Source: Bryobacterales bacterium
Lineage (GTDB): Bacteria; Acidobacteriota; Terriglobia; Bryobacterales; UBA6623
Direction: 5' to 3'
DNA length: 64,000 bases
Assembly (NCBI GenBank): GCA_026713545.1
Contig: JAPOOG010000129.1
Coordinates: 1-64,000, forward strand
Of the stretch, positions 53,903-62,377 are shown in pieces. How positions within the stretch are numbered: position 1 is the first letter of the stretch; each line of letters begins with the position of its first letter. Under the pieces are notes generated by a model. It searched no databases. It was not told the DNA's origin and saw only the letters and a list, made by a program, of their open reading frames with translations. The position numbers and the translations under genes are program-made.

Positions 53903-54702
53903 GGAGCGTCCAGCGCGTGTGCGTGGATCAGATTGAAAGTGCGCCGCCAGCGGGTTTTGCCGAAGAAATTCAACAAAATGTCCGTAAGGTGCGTGAGTGA
54001 GATGCCGGTATCCTGGAGCCGTTCCGTGGGTGCATCGTAGGACCAGTAGATCAACAGCGGTTTGCCGATGATGTTTTCGCGGGGAACGAATCCCCAGTAG
54101 CGGCTGTCGAGCGACTGATCACGATTGTCGCCCATGGCGAAATAGTTGTTCGGTGGCACAACGATTTCGTTCCGTACGGCGTTCTGCCGGAGCATCTCCA
54201 GCGCGCGCTCGGGAATCGGCGTGTTGGGTTGTCCCGGGAAGTTGTCCCGGTATTGGTCGATGTAGGCCGTTCTGTGAATCACATACGGCTCGTCGACGGT
54301 TTGCCCGTTCAAAATAAGCTTCTTGTCAACCAGTCGAAGACGATCGCCCGGCAGGCCCACTACCCGCTTGACGAACGTCTGAGAAAGGTCCATCGGATAG
54401 CGGAAGACGATGATGTCGCCACGTTGTACGTCCTGGTAGGGCAGCAGATACTCATCGATCGAACCGTGAGGAGAATAGGCCAGCTTGTCGACCAGCAAGT
54501 GGTCGCCGATAAGCAGCGAGTCTTCCATCGATCCCGTGGGGATTACGAAAGCCTGCACGAGCGTCGTCGTGCCGAACAGGAGCAGGATGATCGTTACGGT
54601 CCACTCGGCGATGACACCGCGATGCGGAATGTCACGCGCCGCAGTTTTTTCCTCAGGGATTTCTGTGCTCTTGTGCTTGTTATCCGTTGACTGTGCCTTC
54701 AC
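53899..54702 (-). CDS. lepB: Signal peptidase I
   Basis: This 267-residue membrane protease removes signal peptides from exported proteins. The membrane helix (VTIILLLFGTTTLVQAFVI) is followed by the catalytic Ser box PTGSMEDSLLIGD, the Lys box TFVKRVVGLPGD and the late GDNRDQSLDSRYWGFV. The start chosen is GTG at 54702 because GAGGT lies 4-5 bp upstream; an alternative GTG at 54768 would add 22 residues. manC overlaps the 3' end by 4 bp. Many exported proteins in this window would be its substrates. Confidence 0.95.
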   Translation of the reverse strand: MKAQSTDNKHKSTEIPEEKTAARDIPHRGVIAEWTVTIILLLFGTTTLVQAFVIPTGSMEDSLLIGDHLLVDKLAYSPHGSIDEYLLPYQDVQRGDIIVFRYPMDLSQTFVKRVVGLPGDRLRLVDKKLILNGQTVDEPYVIHRTAYIDQYRDNFPGQPNTPIPERALEMLRQNAVRNEIVVPPNNYFAMGDNRDQSLDSRYWGFVPRENIIGKPLLIYWSYDAPTERLQDTGISLTHLTDILLNFFGKTRWRRTFNLIHAHALDAP

Positions 54703-55165
54703 ATCGACCTCGTAACCAGAGACCCATTGTAGCCAAACAGTCCGCTTTGTCCCACTCTTGCGTTTCACGGGTCGCAGCTTGCATCGGACTACTCACACGA
54801 GCTCTCTTATCAACTGAAGGACGTCCGGTGGACGGCTATTCGCCTTGACCTCGGAGGATCTACAGCGAGCGCTCTCGCCTGCTGATGGTTCACCGTTCGT
54901 CTACGCATCGGATCGTGGTATTCCGTGCAACGACAGGCTCTTGTTGGAACTGGGTCGCGGCCAAAAATCGTGATCAGAGCACACAAGGGTAAGGACAGGA
55001 ATTCTCCGAGTATTCTTTGATGCAACCAAAGATCATGGGAAGGCCCCCGACATGGCGCCGGGCGGAGATGGACTGCTTGTCAATGGCTCGAATCAACCTG
55101 AAAACCTCGTTATCTGTTTTTTTACGGATGGGTACTGGACTGTCCGCGGAGCGGCCGGACGATCA
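54703..55165. other. Intergenic region between lepB and tRNA-Leu
   Basis: No convincing gene is seen. A GTCCG/CGGAC stem lies near 55143-55163, downstream of the tRNA on its strand, but without a T-tract in that direction. If the longer lepB form is used, the first 66 bp are coding. Confidence 0.4.
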
Positions 55166-55250
<85 letters not shown>

Positions 55251-55275
55251 ATCGCCACGATGATCCATATTCTAG

Positions 55276-55472
55276 CCAGCGTTTCTCACCACGTGGCGAG
55301 CTGAAGTGCGTGAGATGGCCGTCAGGACGAGGCGCGAGACGGGCGGAGGAAAAAGGCGCGTGCAGGCGTACTTGACAGTACGTCGAGCACGGCGAGCAAG
55401 CGTTGCGAAGGAAAAGCGAAGTCATGGTGGTCGTGTCGCGTTCTTCGGCCATCGGGTGGTGAGAAATGCAGG
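55276..55472 (+). repeat. Family A element, complete copy A14 (197 bp)
   Basis: The left end CCAGCGTTTCTCACCAC is slightly diverged; the right end GTGGTGAGAAATGCAGG is canonical. The interior contains GGCGGAGGAAAAAGGCGCG, the same subtype as A3. As in A3, the flanks are CTAG on the left and TCAG on the right. It lies directly upstream of tRNA-Leu, in the position of that gene's promoter. The rest of the gap 55473-55616 shows nothing. Confidence 0.92.
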
Positions 55473-55616
55473 TCAGCTTCACGGCAGTCCGGGCCTCCCC
55501 GGGACGGAGCCAGGATTGGAGACCCGATTGATGAATCACTTGCGGCGCTTCGTGAATCTGGACCTTGCTCGATCGTGAACGCCAAGAAAATAGCCGGTCA
55601 GTGCCTCGTCTGTGAG

Positions 55617-56105
55617 CTACCAATTGCCATGTTTGTAGCGTTTATGCCAGTCAACTCCCTGCCAGGTCCGCATTTTGACGGGTGTTACACGAACAAGCCA
55701 CCTGGGCTCCTGCATCGTCGGCTCGAGGTAGGAGGGCCCATGTTCTCCGAGATAGCGGATGGACATCCGCCGTGCGATCTCGACCCATTTTCCGCCGATG
55801 TTCGGCTCTTCGACAATCTCAGCCACGCCCTTCACCAGGACCCGTCGATTGAAGCGAGTCGATTCGTCAATGCAAAGAAAGCAACGCTTATCGCGTTGCA
55901 AGTGCCGTGCCCAGGCCGACTTCGCCCGAGGCACGATAAAGAACACCCCATCGCGGAACTCGAACCAGCAAGGCACAACATACGGCCAGCCATCCTCGTC
56001 TAGGCAGCCCAGCCGACAGAATTGCCCCTCGTCGAGAAAAGCATTGATCTCCTCCACGGAGAGCCTGCCGATCTTGCCTCGCCATTCTTCCTCTTGTTCC
56101 GCCAT
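55617..56105 (-). CDS. PPOX-class FMN-binding protein
   Basis: This 162-residue protein of the pyridoxamine 5'-phosphate oxidase-like split-barrel family usually binds FMN or F420 and acts as an oxidoreductase or haem-related protein. It starts IGRLSVEEINAFLDEGQFCRLGCLDEDGWPYVVPCWFEF, read in segments, with the typical R.G..D.DG.P.V.P pattern, then FFIVPRAKSAWARHLQRDKRCFLCID and VLVKGVAEIVEE. The ATG at 56105 is preferred; a GTG lies 3 bp upstream. The substrate is unknown. Confidence 0.9.
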   Translation of the reverse strand: MAEQEEEWRGKIGRLSVEEINAFLDEGQFCRLGCLDEDGWPYVVPCWFEFRDGVFFIVPRAKSAWARHLQRDKRCFLCIDESTRFNRRVLVKGVAEIVEEPNIGGKWVEIARRMSIRYLGEHGPSYLEPTMQEPRWLVRVTPVKMRTWQGVDWHKRYKHGNW

Positions 56106-56395
56106 CACACCCTACGCTCGACCTTTCAAGTATGCTTGCCTCAGTTCGTCGCGCCGCAGTGTCTATCCTGACAGTGGGCAGACAAACGGGCATGGCCGAT
56201 CATCAATCTGGTTTTAGAGAACACGCGCGCCGCCATGGGTTGATTACTACCGCGACTTCAGGACAAACATACGGCATGTCGTAAGTCGTGTCAAATCAAA
56301 GGGGTGAGAGGAATGTATCATAACTTTCGACTTGCGGGGCGCGCAGGAGCGACCGAGATGAGGTGGACACACTGGTTCGCGTTCCGGCTCATAGG

Positions 56396-56842
56396 ATGAG
56401 AATCTGGAGTTTGCACCCGCAATATCTCGACGCGCGCGGGCTCGTGGCGTTGTGGCGGGAGGCCCTGCTGGCGCAGGCCGTGCTGCGGGGTGCAACGCGC
56501 GGCTATCGCCAACACCCCCAGCTTGTGCGGTTCCGCCGCCGTCCATCGCCCACGGGCGCCATCGCGGAATACTTGCGAGCCGTGTGCGTAGAGGCACTAG
56601 CCCGCAGCTACCGTTTTAACCATCACCTCATCGGCTCGGAGGGCATGGCCGGCAGGATGTCCGTTACTCGCGGGCAGCTTGAACACGAGTGGGCTCATCT
56701 GCAGGCGAAGCTCAGGAATCGCGACCCGGAACGGATAGTACGACTCGAGACGGTCTCATCTCCCGTTCCCCACCCGCTGTTTCAAGTCGTTCCTGGAGAT
56801 GTCGAGGCATGGGAGAAGGCCGGCTCTATCCGGAATTCCTGA
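56396..56842 (+). CDS. Pyrimidine dimer DNA glycosylase / endonuclease V-like protein
   Basis: This 148-residue protein starts MRIWSLHPQYLDARGLVALWREALLAQAVLRG, read in segments, and continues TRGYRQHPQLVRFRR and SPTGAIAEYLR. This pattern is characteristic of the T4 endonuclease V-like (Pyr_excise) family, which cleaves the glycosidic bond at UV dimers or is of uncharacterised specificity. The ATG at 56396 gives the usual family start; 11 extra codons upstream are open but do not match. It is isolated, with about 290 bp of unrecognised sequence before it (56106-56395). Confidence 0.85.
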   Translation: MRIWSLHPQYLDARGLVALWREALLAQAVLRGATRGYRQHPQLVRFRRRPSPTGAIAEYLRAVCVEALARSYRFNHHLIGSEGMAGRMSVTRGQLEHEWAHLQAKLRNRDPERIVRLETVSSPVPHPLFQVVPGDVEAWEKAGSIRNS

Positions 56843-57201
56843 AAGTCGAACAGGCTCATCCCTGGCCTCGATGTCTTCGGCCTTGAGTTCAAGAGCAAAG
56901 CCGATCGAATGTGAGTCGTCCTCGGTCTGAATGCCGTCCTTGCCCCCTGTGCTCTGGATGTTCGGTGACATCGGTGGTGAGTTCCAGCGCAATGCCTTCT
57001 TGCTAATCTGACCGGGCTCGGGATTCCGGACAACTGATCCCGCAACTGGTCGTAAGAGCAGCCCGGCGCTTACGTCGTGAAAACTACTATGCCCATCGAC
57101 TCTCACTGCGAGTTGGCTGTCTTGAGGCGACGTTCGGTCGGCCATGTCGCGGATCTTGTGAACGGAAACATAGACTAAGTTTTCGTAGACCTGAGCGGCG
57201 C
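56843..57201. other. Unrecognised stretch next to higA remnant
   Basis: A minus-strand frame of 154 codons covers most of this stretch (56756-57220) but overlaps the endonuclease gene and has no recognisable motif, so it is not called. No repeat of families A to D is present. Confidence 0.4.
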
Positions 57202-57414
57202 TCACGTCCAGGAATAGCACCTTGTCGTCGACTTCTGCAATTCCTTGTCAAGGCGGATGGTCATCTTCGGTGAGATTCCCGAGAGGCCATTGGCACCGTC
57301 GAAAAGCGAATTGCGATTGCCCCCAAGCTTCTTGGCTGCTTCTGTCACGCCAATCCCCACCGGCTCAAGGAAGTCGTGACTCACGGACTGGTCCGGATGA
57401 GCAGGGGTTTTCAT
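57202..57414 (-). pseudogene. Truncated HigA-like antitoxin remnant
   Basis: From an ATG at 57414 the frame reads MKTPAHPDQSVSHDFLEPVGIGVTEAAKKLGGNRNSL, in segments, then GLSGISPKMTIRLDKE. This follows the HigA pattern (PAHPGE...FLEPLG..VTEAAK.LGV.R.TLS.LLNG..GISPEMAIRL). After RLDK the sequence departs from the family (ELQKSTTRCYSWT) and stops, and the helix-turn-helix turn is altered (FDGA for LNG). No toxin gene is adjacent. It is unlike the intact higA at 40455, so it is a separate module in decay. Confidence 0.65.
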
Positions 57415-57557
57415 CAGCAGATCATGGTCCGGTTTCAGTGGCAATCTCGGGTAGAAAGCGAGTGCCCGAAACGGTCGTCCCTTTTTCTGCCGCGCTGGCT
57501 ACAGCACAGTCCTGCCGTTCCTGATGTACGCTGATGAACGTGGTGGTTGACCGTTGC

Positions 57558-59654
57558 ATGGTGAGAGCGCTTGATGGATGGCGTCGCATCCCTGCACTTA
57601 CGCTCGTGTGCGCCGTCACGGTGCTCGTGGCATGTAACGACACAACGGCGGTCGAGGTCGGTACTCCTTCCCAGGGTCATCTCACCTTCAATCGGGACAT
57701 CGCGCCGATCATCTTTGAAAACTGTGCGGGCTGTCACCGTCCTGGCGAAGCTGGCCCTTTCAGCCTGTTGAGCTACGCGGACGTGAGCAGGCGGACGCAG
57801 CAGATAGTAGCCGTGACACAGAGCCGGTTCATGCCGCCCTGGCTGCCCGAACCCGGCGATGATGATTTCGCCGATGATCGGCGGCTGAACGACAGCCAAG
57901 TGACGGCGATCCAACAGTGGGCTCAGCAAGGGGCCATCGAAGGCGATCCGGCGGACTTGCCGCTCCTTCCCACGTGGACCGAGGGCTGGCAGATCGGCGA
58001 GCCGGACCTGGTCGTTCAAATGCCCGAGCCGTACACGCTTGCAGCGGAAGGGTTGGACGTCTTTCGCAATTTCAGCATCCCCATTCCGCTTGAAGCAACC
58101 CGCTACGTGCGAGGGCTCGAGTTTCGTCCCGGTAATCCCAAGATTGTCCATCACGCCAGCATTCTGATCGACAAAACAGAGCGCTCGCGGGAAAGGGAGA
58201 AAGAAGACCCTGAGCCGGGCTTCACCAGCCGCATGCTTCTGGACGAGATTTTCTCTCCGGACGGTCATTGGTTGAGTTGGACGCCTGGGAAACAGCCTGT
58301 CTTGGAGCCGGAGGACATGTCCTGGCGTCTTGAGAAAGGCAGCAGTCTGGTTCTCGAGCTGCACATGTTGCCAACGGGGAAACCCGAGAGAATTCAAGCC
58401 TCTGTCGGTCTGTTTTTCACAAGCCAGCCCCCGAAGAAAATCCCAGTCAATTTGCGCCTGGGGTCACAAACGATTGATATTCCTCCCGGCAAGAAGATTT
58501 ACATCGTCAAAGACTCTTACGTTCTGCCTGCGGATGTGGAAGTGTTGAAAGTATATCCGCATGCGCACTACCTCGGGAAAGAGATGAAGGGCTACGTTGA
58601 GCTTCCTGACGGCACGAAGAAATCGCTGATCTACATCAAGGAATGGGACTTCAATTGGCAGGACGAATACCGCTACGCCGAGCCGTTCTTTCTCCCGAAA
58701 GGCGCAAGCGTATCCATGGAGTTCACATACGACAACTCAAACGCGAATGTACGCAACCCAAACCATCCTCCCCGCCGTGTTGTTCAAGGTTGGCTTTCGT
58801 CGAATGAAATGGGCGATCTGTGGCTACAAGTGCTGCCGTGGCAGCAGCAGGATCTGGCAACCTTGCGGCGTGATTTCCGACGCAAGGAGTTGATTGATCT
58901 CATCGCAGGCTACGAGAAGAAACTGCAGGAGACACCAGGAGATTATGAGAAACACAACCTGATCGGAAACTACTATCTGGAGCTTGGACAGGCTGCAAAG
59001 GCACGGACATACTTCGAGCGGGCGGTGAGCATCGAGCCGAACTATGCGGACGGTCATTACAACCTGGGGGTTCTGTTTGAAGCAGAAGGCCTCCTCGCTC
59101 GTGCCGTGCAACGATATCGAAGGGCGGTTCAGTCGCAGCCCGGTCACGTACAGGCCCGCAACAATTTGGGGAACCTGCTCCTCTCGCAAGGCAAACGCGA
59201 GGAAGCGTTGCAGCACTATCAGCGCGTGCTCCAGGAGAGTCCGGACTTTGCGGAGGCGCTCAACAATATGGGAAATGTTCTTCAGATCAACGGGCAGACT
59301 CACGAAGCCATGAACCACTACCGGCGGGCCCTGAAGATCAAGCCGGACTATCCCGAGGCTCACAACAACCTCGGGAACGTGCTGTCATCGCAAGGGCGTT
59401 TCGACAGCGCGGTGCAGCATTATCGCCAAGCACTCCGTCTCAACCCGGAGTTTGCTGAAGCTCACAACAACCTGGGCAGCGTGCTGGGTAATCAAGGCAA
59501 ACTCACTGAAGCACTGCAGTCTTTTCGCCGTGCAGTCGAGGAGGATCCCGACTACGCAGAAGCACATAGAAACCTGGGAATCGCCTTGCAAGCGTTGGGA
59601 AGATTGGAGGAGGCCAAGAGGCACTTCCGCTTGGCTGAGTCCGCAGGACGCTGA
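57558..59654 (+). CDS. Lipoprotein fusing a cytochrome c motif, copper monooxygenase-like domain and TPR repeats
   Basis: This protein of about 698 residues has a lipoprotein signal (AVTVLVACND, lipobox LVAC), a haem c site CAGCH near residue 57, and then a region resembling the two copper sites of ascorbate-dependent type II monooxygenases (PHM/DBM). All six candidate ligands are present: HH (IVHHASILI), H (LELHML), H.H (YPHAHYLG) and M (SNEMGDLW). From about residue 450 come seven TPR units (for example AKARTYFERAVSIEPNYADGHYNLG). It probably sits in the periplasm as an electron-transfer or hydroxylase-like protein docked through the TPRs. Whether it is catalytic is not known. An ATG at 57534 is an alternative start. 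Confidence 0.82.
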   Translation: MVRALDGWRRIPALTLVCAVTVLVACNDTTAVEVGTPSQGHLTFNRDIAPIIFENCAGCHRPGEAGPFSLLSYADVSRRTQQIVAVTQSRFMPPWLPEPGDDDFADDRRLNDSQVTAIQQWAQQGAIEGDPADLPLLPTWTEGWQIGEPDLVVQMPEPYTLAAEGLDVFRNFSIPIPLEATRYVRGLEFRPGNPKIVHHASILIDKTERSREREKEDPEPGFTSRMLLDEIFSPDGHWLSWTPGKQPVLEPEDMSWRLEKGSSLVLELHMLPTGKPERIQASVGLFFTSQPPKKIPVNLRLGSQTIDIPPGKKIYIVKDSYVLPADVEVLKVYPHAHYLGKEMKGYVELPDGTKKSLIYIKEWDFNWQDEYRYAEPFFLPKGASVSMEFTYDNSNANVRNPNHPPRRVVQGWLSSNEMGDLWLQVLPWQQQDLATLRRDFRRKELIDLIAGYEKKLQETPGDYEKHNLIGNYYLELGQAAKARTYFERAVSIEPNYADGHYNLGVLFEAEGLLARAVQRYRRAVQSQPGHVQARNNLGNLLLSQGKREEALQHYQRVLQESPDFAEALNNMGNVLQINGQTHEAMNHYRRALKIKPDYPEAHNNLGNVLSSQGRFDSAVQHYRQALRLNPEFAEAHNNLGSVLGNQGKLTEALQSFRRAVEEDPDYAEAHRNLGIALQALGRLEEAKRHFRLAESAGR

Positions 59655-59882
59655 AGGGTGTGTTCCGACTGGCTCTCGGACTAACCTTTTCCCGCCAACG
59701 GGACCAGTACCTAAGTCAGGCTTGGGACTGCCAGCGGAACGCTGTCTGTGAACCCGGATATCTCCCGCGCGTACTCACCCGGGCCGATTGAGAAAACGCT
59801 TCGAGAACTCGACCGGCTGGGGGTTGACGAGTGCCCGCAAGTGGAACGAAACCTCATCGAATGCCGCAGGCCCGGCCATTGT

Positions 59883-61013
59883 TTACGCCTCTCCGAAAGC
59901 CTCGCGAAAAAGGTCTGCTGTGTGTTCGGTAGGACGGTTGGGAAGATCGACCGGCGTCATCCAATCTTCAGGAACATCGTCCAGCTTCACTGGCTTGCCG
60001 TCATTCTCCAGAATGGAGCGAAAGCCGGCCAGAAAAACGTCGCTCTTATGCTCGATCTGATCGAAACTTTGGGGCATCTCCCCGTACAGGGCCATCCGCT
60101 GAAACGCCCAGATCGTCGGCGCCCAGGCTGCAGTGCGGTTGAACGGATACTCCACGCCCGTACGGATGGGGAAACCTTCTCCGCCGTATGTTTCGCGCGT
60201 GTGAATGCGCATCGTGCCCCATGATCCGCCCACCTCGTGCAGAGTGCCGTAGAAGGTACGACCGCCCGCATCCTTGTGCTCGAAGGTCACAACGCCGGGA
60301 GGGTTGTGCCAACTCTTCGCCTGGTAGGCCACTGAAATCACTGGATTTCCCGCTTCGCAAATTGCCCGGCAGCACATATAGACTCCGTGGATGCCATGCG
60401 TCGGATAGTCATCGAACGAATTCGTGGCGCTGTAGCAGATGACCTCTTTGTCCTCAGCCCATTTGCGGGCCCGTGTGATGGCCTCGGTGTGCTCGTGCGC
60501 TGACGGACACAGAATCGCCGCGCCGTGCTTCTTCGCAAGATCGATGATTCGTCGGGCCTTCCCGCGCGAGTTGGAGAACGGCCGGTTGATCAGATTCGGT
60601 ATACCCGCTTTCAGATAGGGCTCGTGCAGGATGTGGTTCCATGGATGGTTGTAATAGCCGCCCGAGATAACTGCGTCCACCTTGCCGACCATGTCGTCGA
60701 AGTTCCTGACCGGCTCACAGTCATACTTCTTTGCGAAGGCTTCCGACTTGTCCCGTTCGATTTCCCAGCAGTGTGTGATGCGCATACCCGTGAGCGGCAT
60801 TTGTTCCTTCTGATCCGCTCGAGGATTCATGAAGGGAGCCCAGATCGCATTGAGATGGGAGTACTCGACGACATTCAGACAGCCGACGCGAATCGGTTGG
60901 CTGAAGTTTCGCCGCTGAGCTTGCGCCGCTGCTGCGCCCGTGGCGACTGAAGCGCCGGCGAGAGTGCCTTGCCGTAAAAACCGCCTCCGGTCCAACACAG
61001 AGTTCGATGTCAT
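59883..61013 (-). CDS. Tat-exported Gfo/Idh/MocA-like protein lacking the EKP motif
   Basis: This 376-residue protein starts MTSNSVLDRRRFLRQGTLAG, a twin-arginine signal, with a strong AGGAGGCGAATC ribosome-binding site before the ATG at 61013; a much longer frame upstream is rejected. It follows the Gfo/Idh/MocA N-terminal layout (RVGCLNVVEYSHLNAIWAPFM, then VDAVISGGYYNHPWNHILHEPYLKAG). Where the family has EKP, it reads LINRPFSNSRGKA. Loss of the Glu and Lys makes ordinary dehydrogenase chemistry doubtful. It could bind sugar or be a diverged enzyme. The gap before it, 59655-59882, shows nothing. Confidence 0.82.
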   Translation of the reverse strand: MTSNSVLDRRRFLRQGTLAGASVATGAAAAQAQRRNFSQPIRVGCLNVVEYSHLNAIWAPFMNPRADQKEQMPLTGMRITHCWEIERDKSEAFAKKYDCEPVRNFDDMVGKVDAVISGGYYNHPWNHILHEPYLKAGIPNLINRPFSNSRGKARRIIDLAKKHGAAILCPSAHEHTEAITRARKWAEDKEVICYSATNSFDDYPTHGIHGVYMCCRAICEAGNPVISVAYQAKSWHNPPGVVTFEHKDAGGRTFYGTLHEVGGSWGTMRIHTRETYGGEGFPIRTGVEYPFNRTAAWAPTIWAFQRMALYGEMPQSFDQIEHKSDVFLAGFRSILENDGKPVKLDDVPEDWMTPVDLPNRPTEHTADLFREAFGEA

Positions 61014-61133
61014 GATTCGCCTCCTGATAAGTCTTACCACGGTAACCGAACTGCGACGGAAAATGTCGACTCCGCCGCCAGTTGTTGCACCACGGGCAGC
61101 GATCGCATCCCGTTCGGCAGTGAGACGGCTAGA

Positions 61134-62366
61134 ATGCACGTAGTGAGTCATCTTGAGGCGGCGGACCTGGGCCAAACTGTCCGCCATACACCGGAGCAGA
61201 CGCGTGTTGTCTACTCGACGGCCAGTTTCTTGTTGTTGGGATCACTAACCGCTCTGTTGGGGGTCTTGCTTCCGCTGTGGTTCCTGAGTCTTTCCATCGA
61301 CACGACTGACCTGGGTCGATGTTTTCTCGTGTTCAACCTGGGGATCCTTGGTGGTACGATCGGCTATGCTCGAGCGCTGGTGAACCGGCGAGCCGCTGTC
61401 CGCAGCTTTCTGGTCAGTTCGGGCTTGCTGGCTGCGTCGGCATTGATCGGCTTGGGCGTAGCTCCGCATCCGATCTGGCTCCTGCCGCCACTGTTCGCTC
61501 TTGGAGTTGCGGTCGGAGCTCTCGCCACAGGTGCTTCATGGCTCATCTCCGGTGCCCTGTTGCAGGGACGCGCTCCGGAGGTGTTGAACCTGGCCGGTGT
61601 GGCGTTCGGGACGGGAACCATCGGGGTTTGTGTCCTGGCTTGGGTCCTGCACGGCCAATTTCACTGGTCAGTGACCGTGCAGCTTCTGGCAGTGGCGCCA
61701 TTCACGTTGTCTTGGTGCGTGTTAAGGAGCAAAGCGTTCCGCTACATGACGCTGTCGGCTCCCCCCATGCGGATGACTTGGCGGGAGGCAGCTAGCCCGA
61801 TGGCCATCCTTCTGGCGCTGTCTCTATTTTTGCAATCGGCCAACCAATGGGCGATGGGCGGCTGGCTGGCGCTCTACCTTCCCCGCAAGTTCGGTATAAC
61901 AACCTCCGTGTCGCTAATGGTGCTTGCCTTGTTCTGGCTGGGATTGACCTGTGGACGGGCTTGGGCGACGCGGTTGCCACCGGTCGAAGAGCGGATGCGG
62001 AATCTCGCTTGGGCCACGCTGGCGGCCGTCATCGGCTGTATCTTCCTGTTGAAGACGGTGGAAACCTCGGGAACCATCGCCGGCGCGCTGCTGCTCGGTA
62101 CGTCGATTGGGTTGATTTACCCTTTGACGCTGGACCTGGTCGGAAGCCGCTACCGGTACTACCACCCCGAACTTCTCAACGGCTTCCTTTCGCTATCACT
62201 CATGGCAGGGATGTTGGCGCCATGGCTGATCGCGCAGTTGGCTGAGCCTCTGGGAATCGAAATCATCATCTGGCTGACACTGGGAAACTCCCTTCTGGTC
62301 TACGTATTATTGGCCGCCGTCTTTGTGGAATCTCGTTTCACGGCGCACCCGCAACGACCAGCGTAA
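61134..62366 (+). CDS. MFS-type membrane transporter-like protein
   Basis: This 410-residue protein has about 12 predicted membrane helices in two groups of six separated by a short polar loop (SKAFRYMTLSAPPMRMTWREA), the layout of the major facilitator superfamily. After the second helix comes ARALVNRRAAVRSF, a loose form of the MFS loop 2-3 motif. No substrate can be inferred. It is divergent from the oxidoreductase at 61013 with 120 bp between starts, and heads a tight unit with the next two genes (11 bp and 0 bp spacing). Confidence 0.78.
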   Translation: MHVVSHLEAADLGQTVRHTPEQTRVVYSTASFLLLGSLTALLGVLLPLWFLSLSIDTTDLGRCFLVFNLGILGGTIGYARALVNRRAAVRSFLVSSGLLAASALIGLGVAPHPIWLLPPLFALGVAVGALATGASWLISGALLQGRAPEVLNLAGVAFGTGTIGVCVLAWVLHGQFHWSVTVQLLAVAPFTLSWCVLRSKAFRYMTLSAPPMRMTWREAASPMAILLALSLFLQSANQWAMGGWLALYLPRKFGITTSVSLMVLALFWLGLTCGRAWATRLPPVEERMRNLAWATLAAVIGCIFLLKTVETSGTIAGALLLGTSIGLIYPLTLDLVGSRYRYYHPELLNGFLSLSLMAGMLAPWLIAQLAEPLGIEIIIWLTLGNSLLVYVLLAAVFVESRFTAHPQRPA

Positions 62367-62377
62367 CCCGTCTCATC

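Noticed and set aside
56756-57220. 154-codon minus-strand frame between the endonuclease-like gene and higA remnant
   Set aside because: It overlaps a recognised gene on the other strand and shows no motif or clear start.
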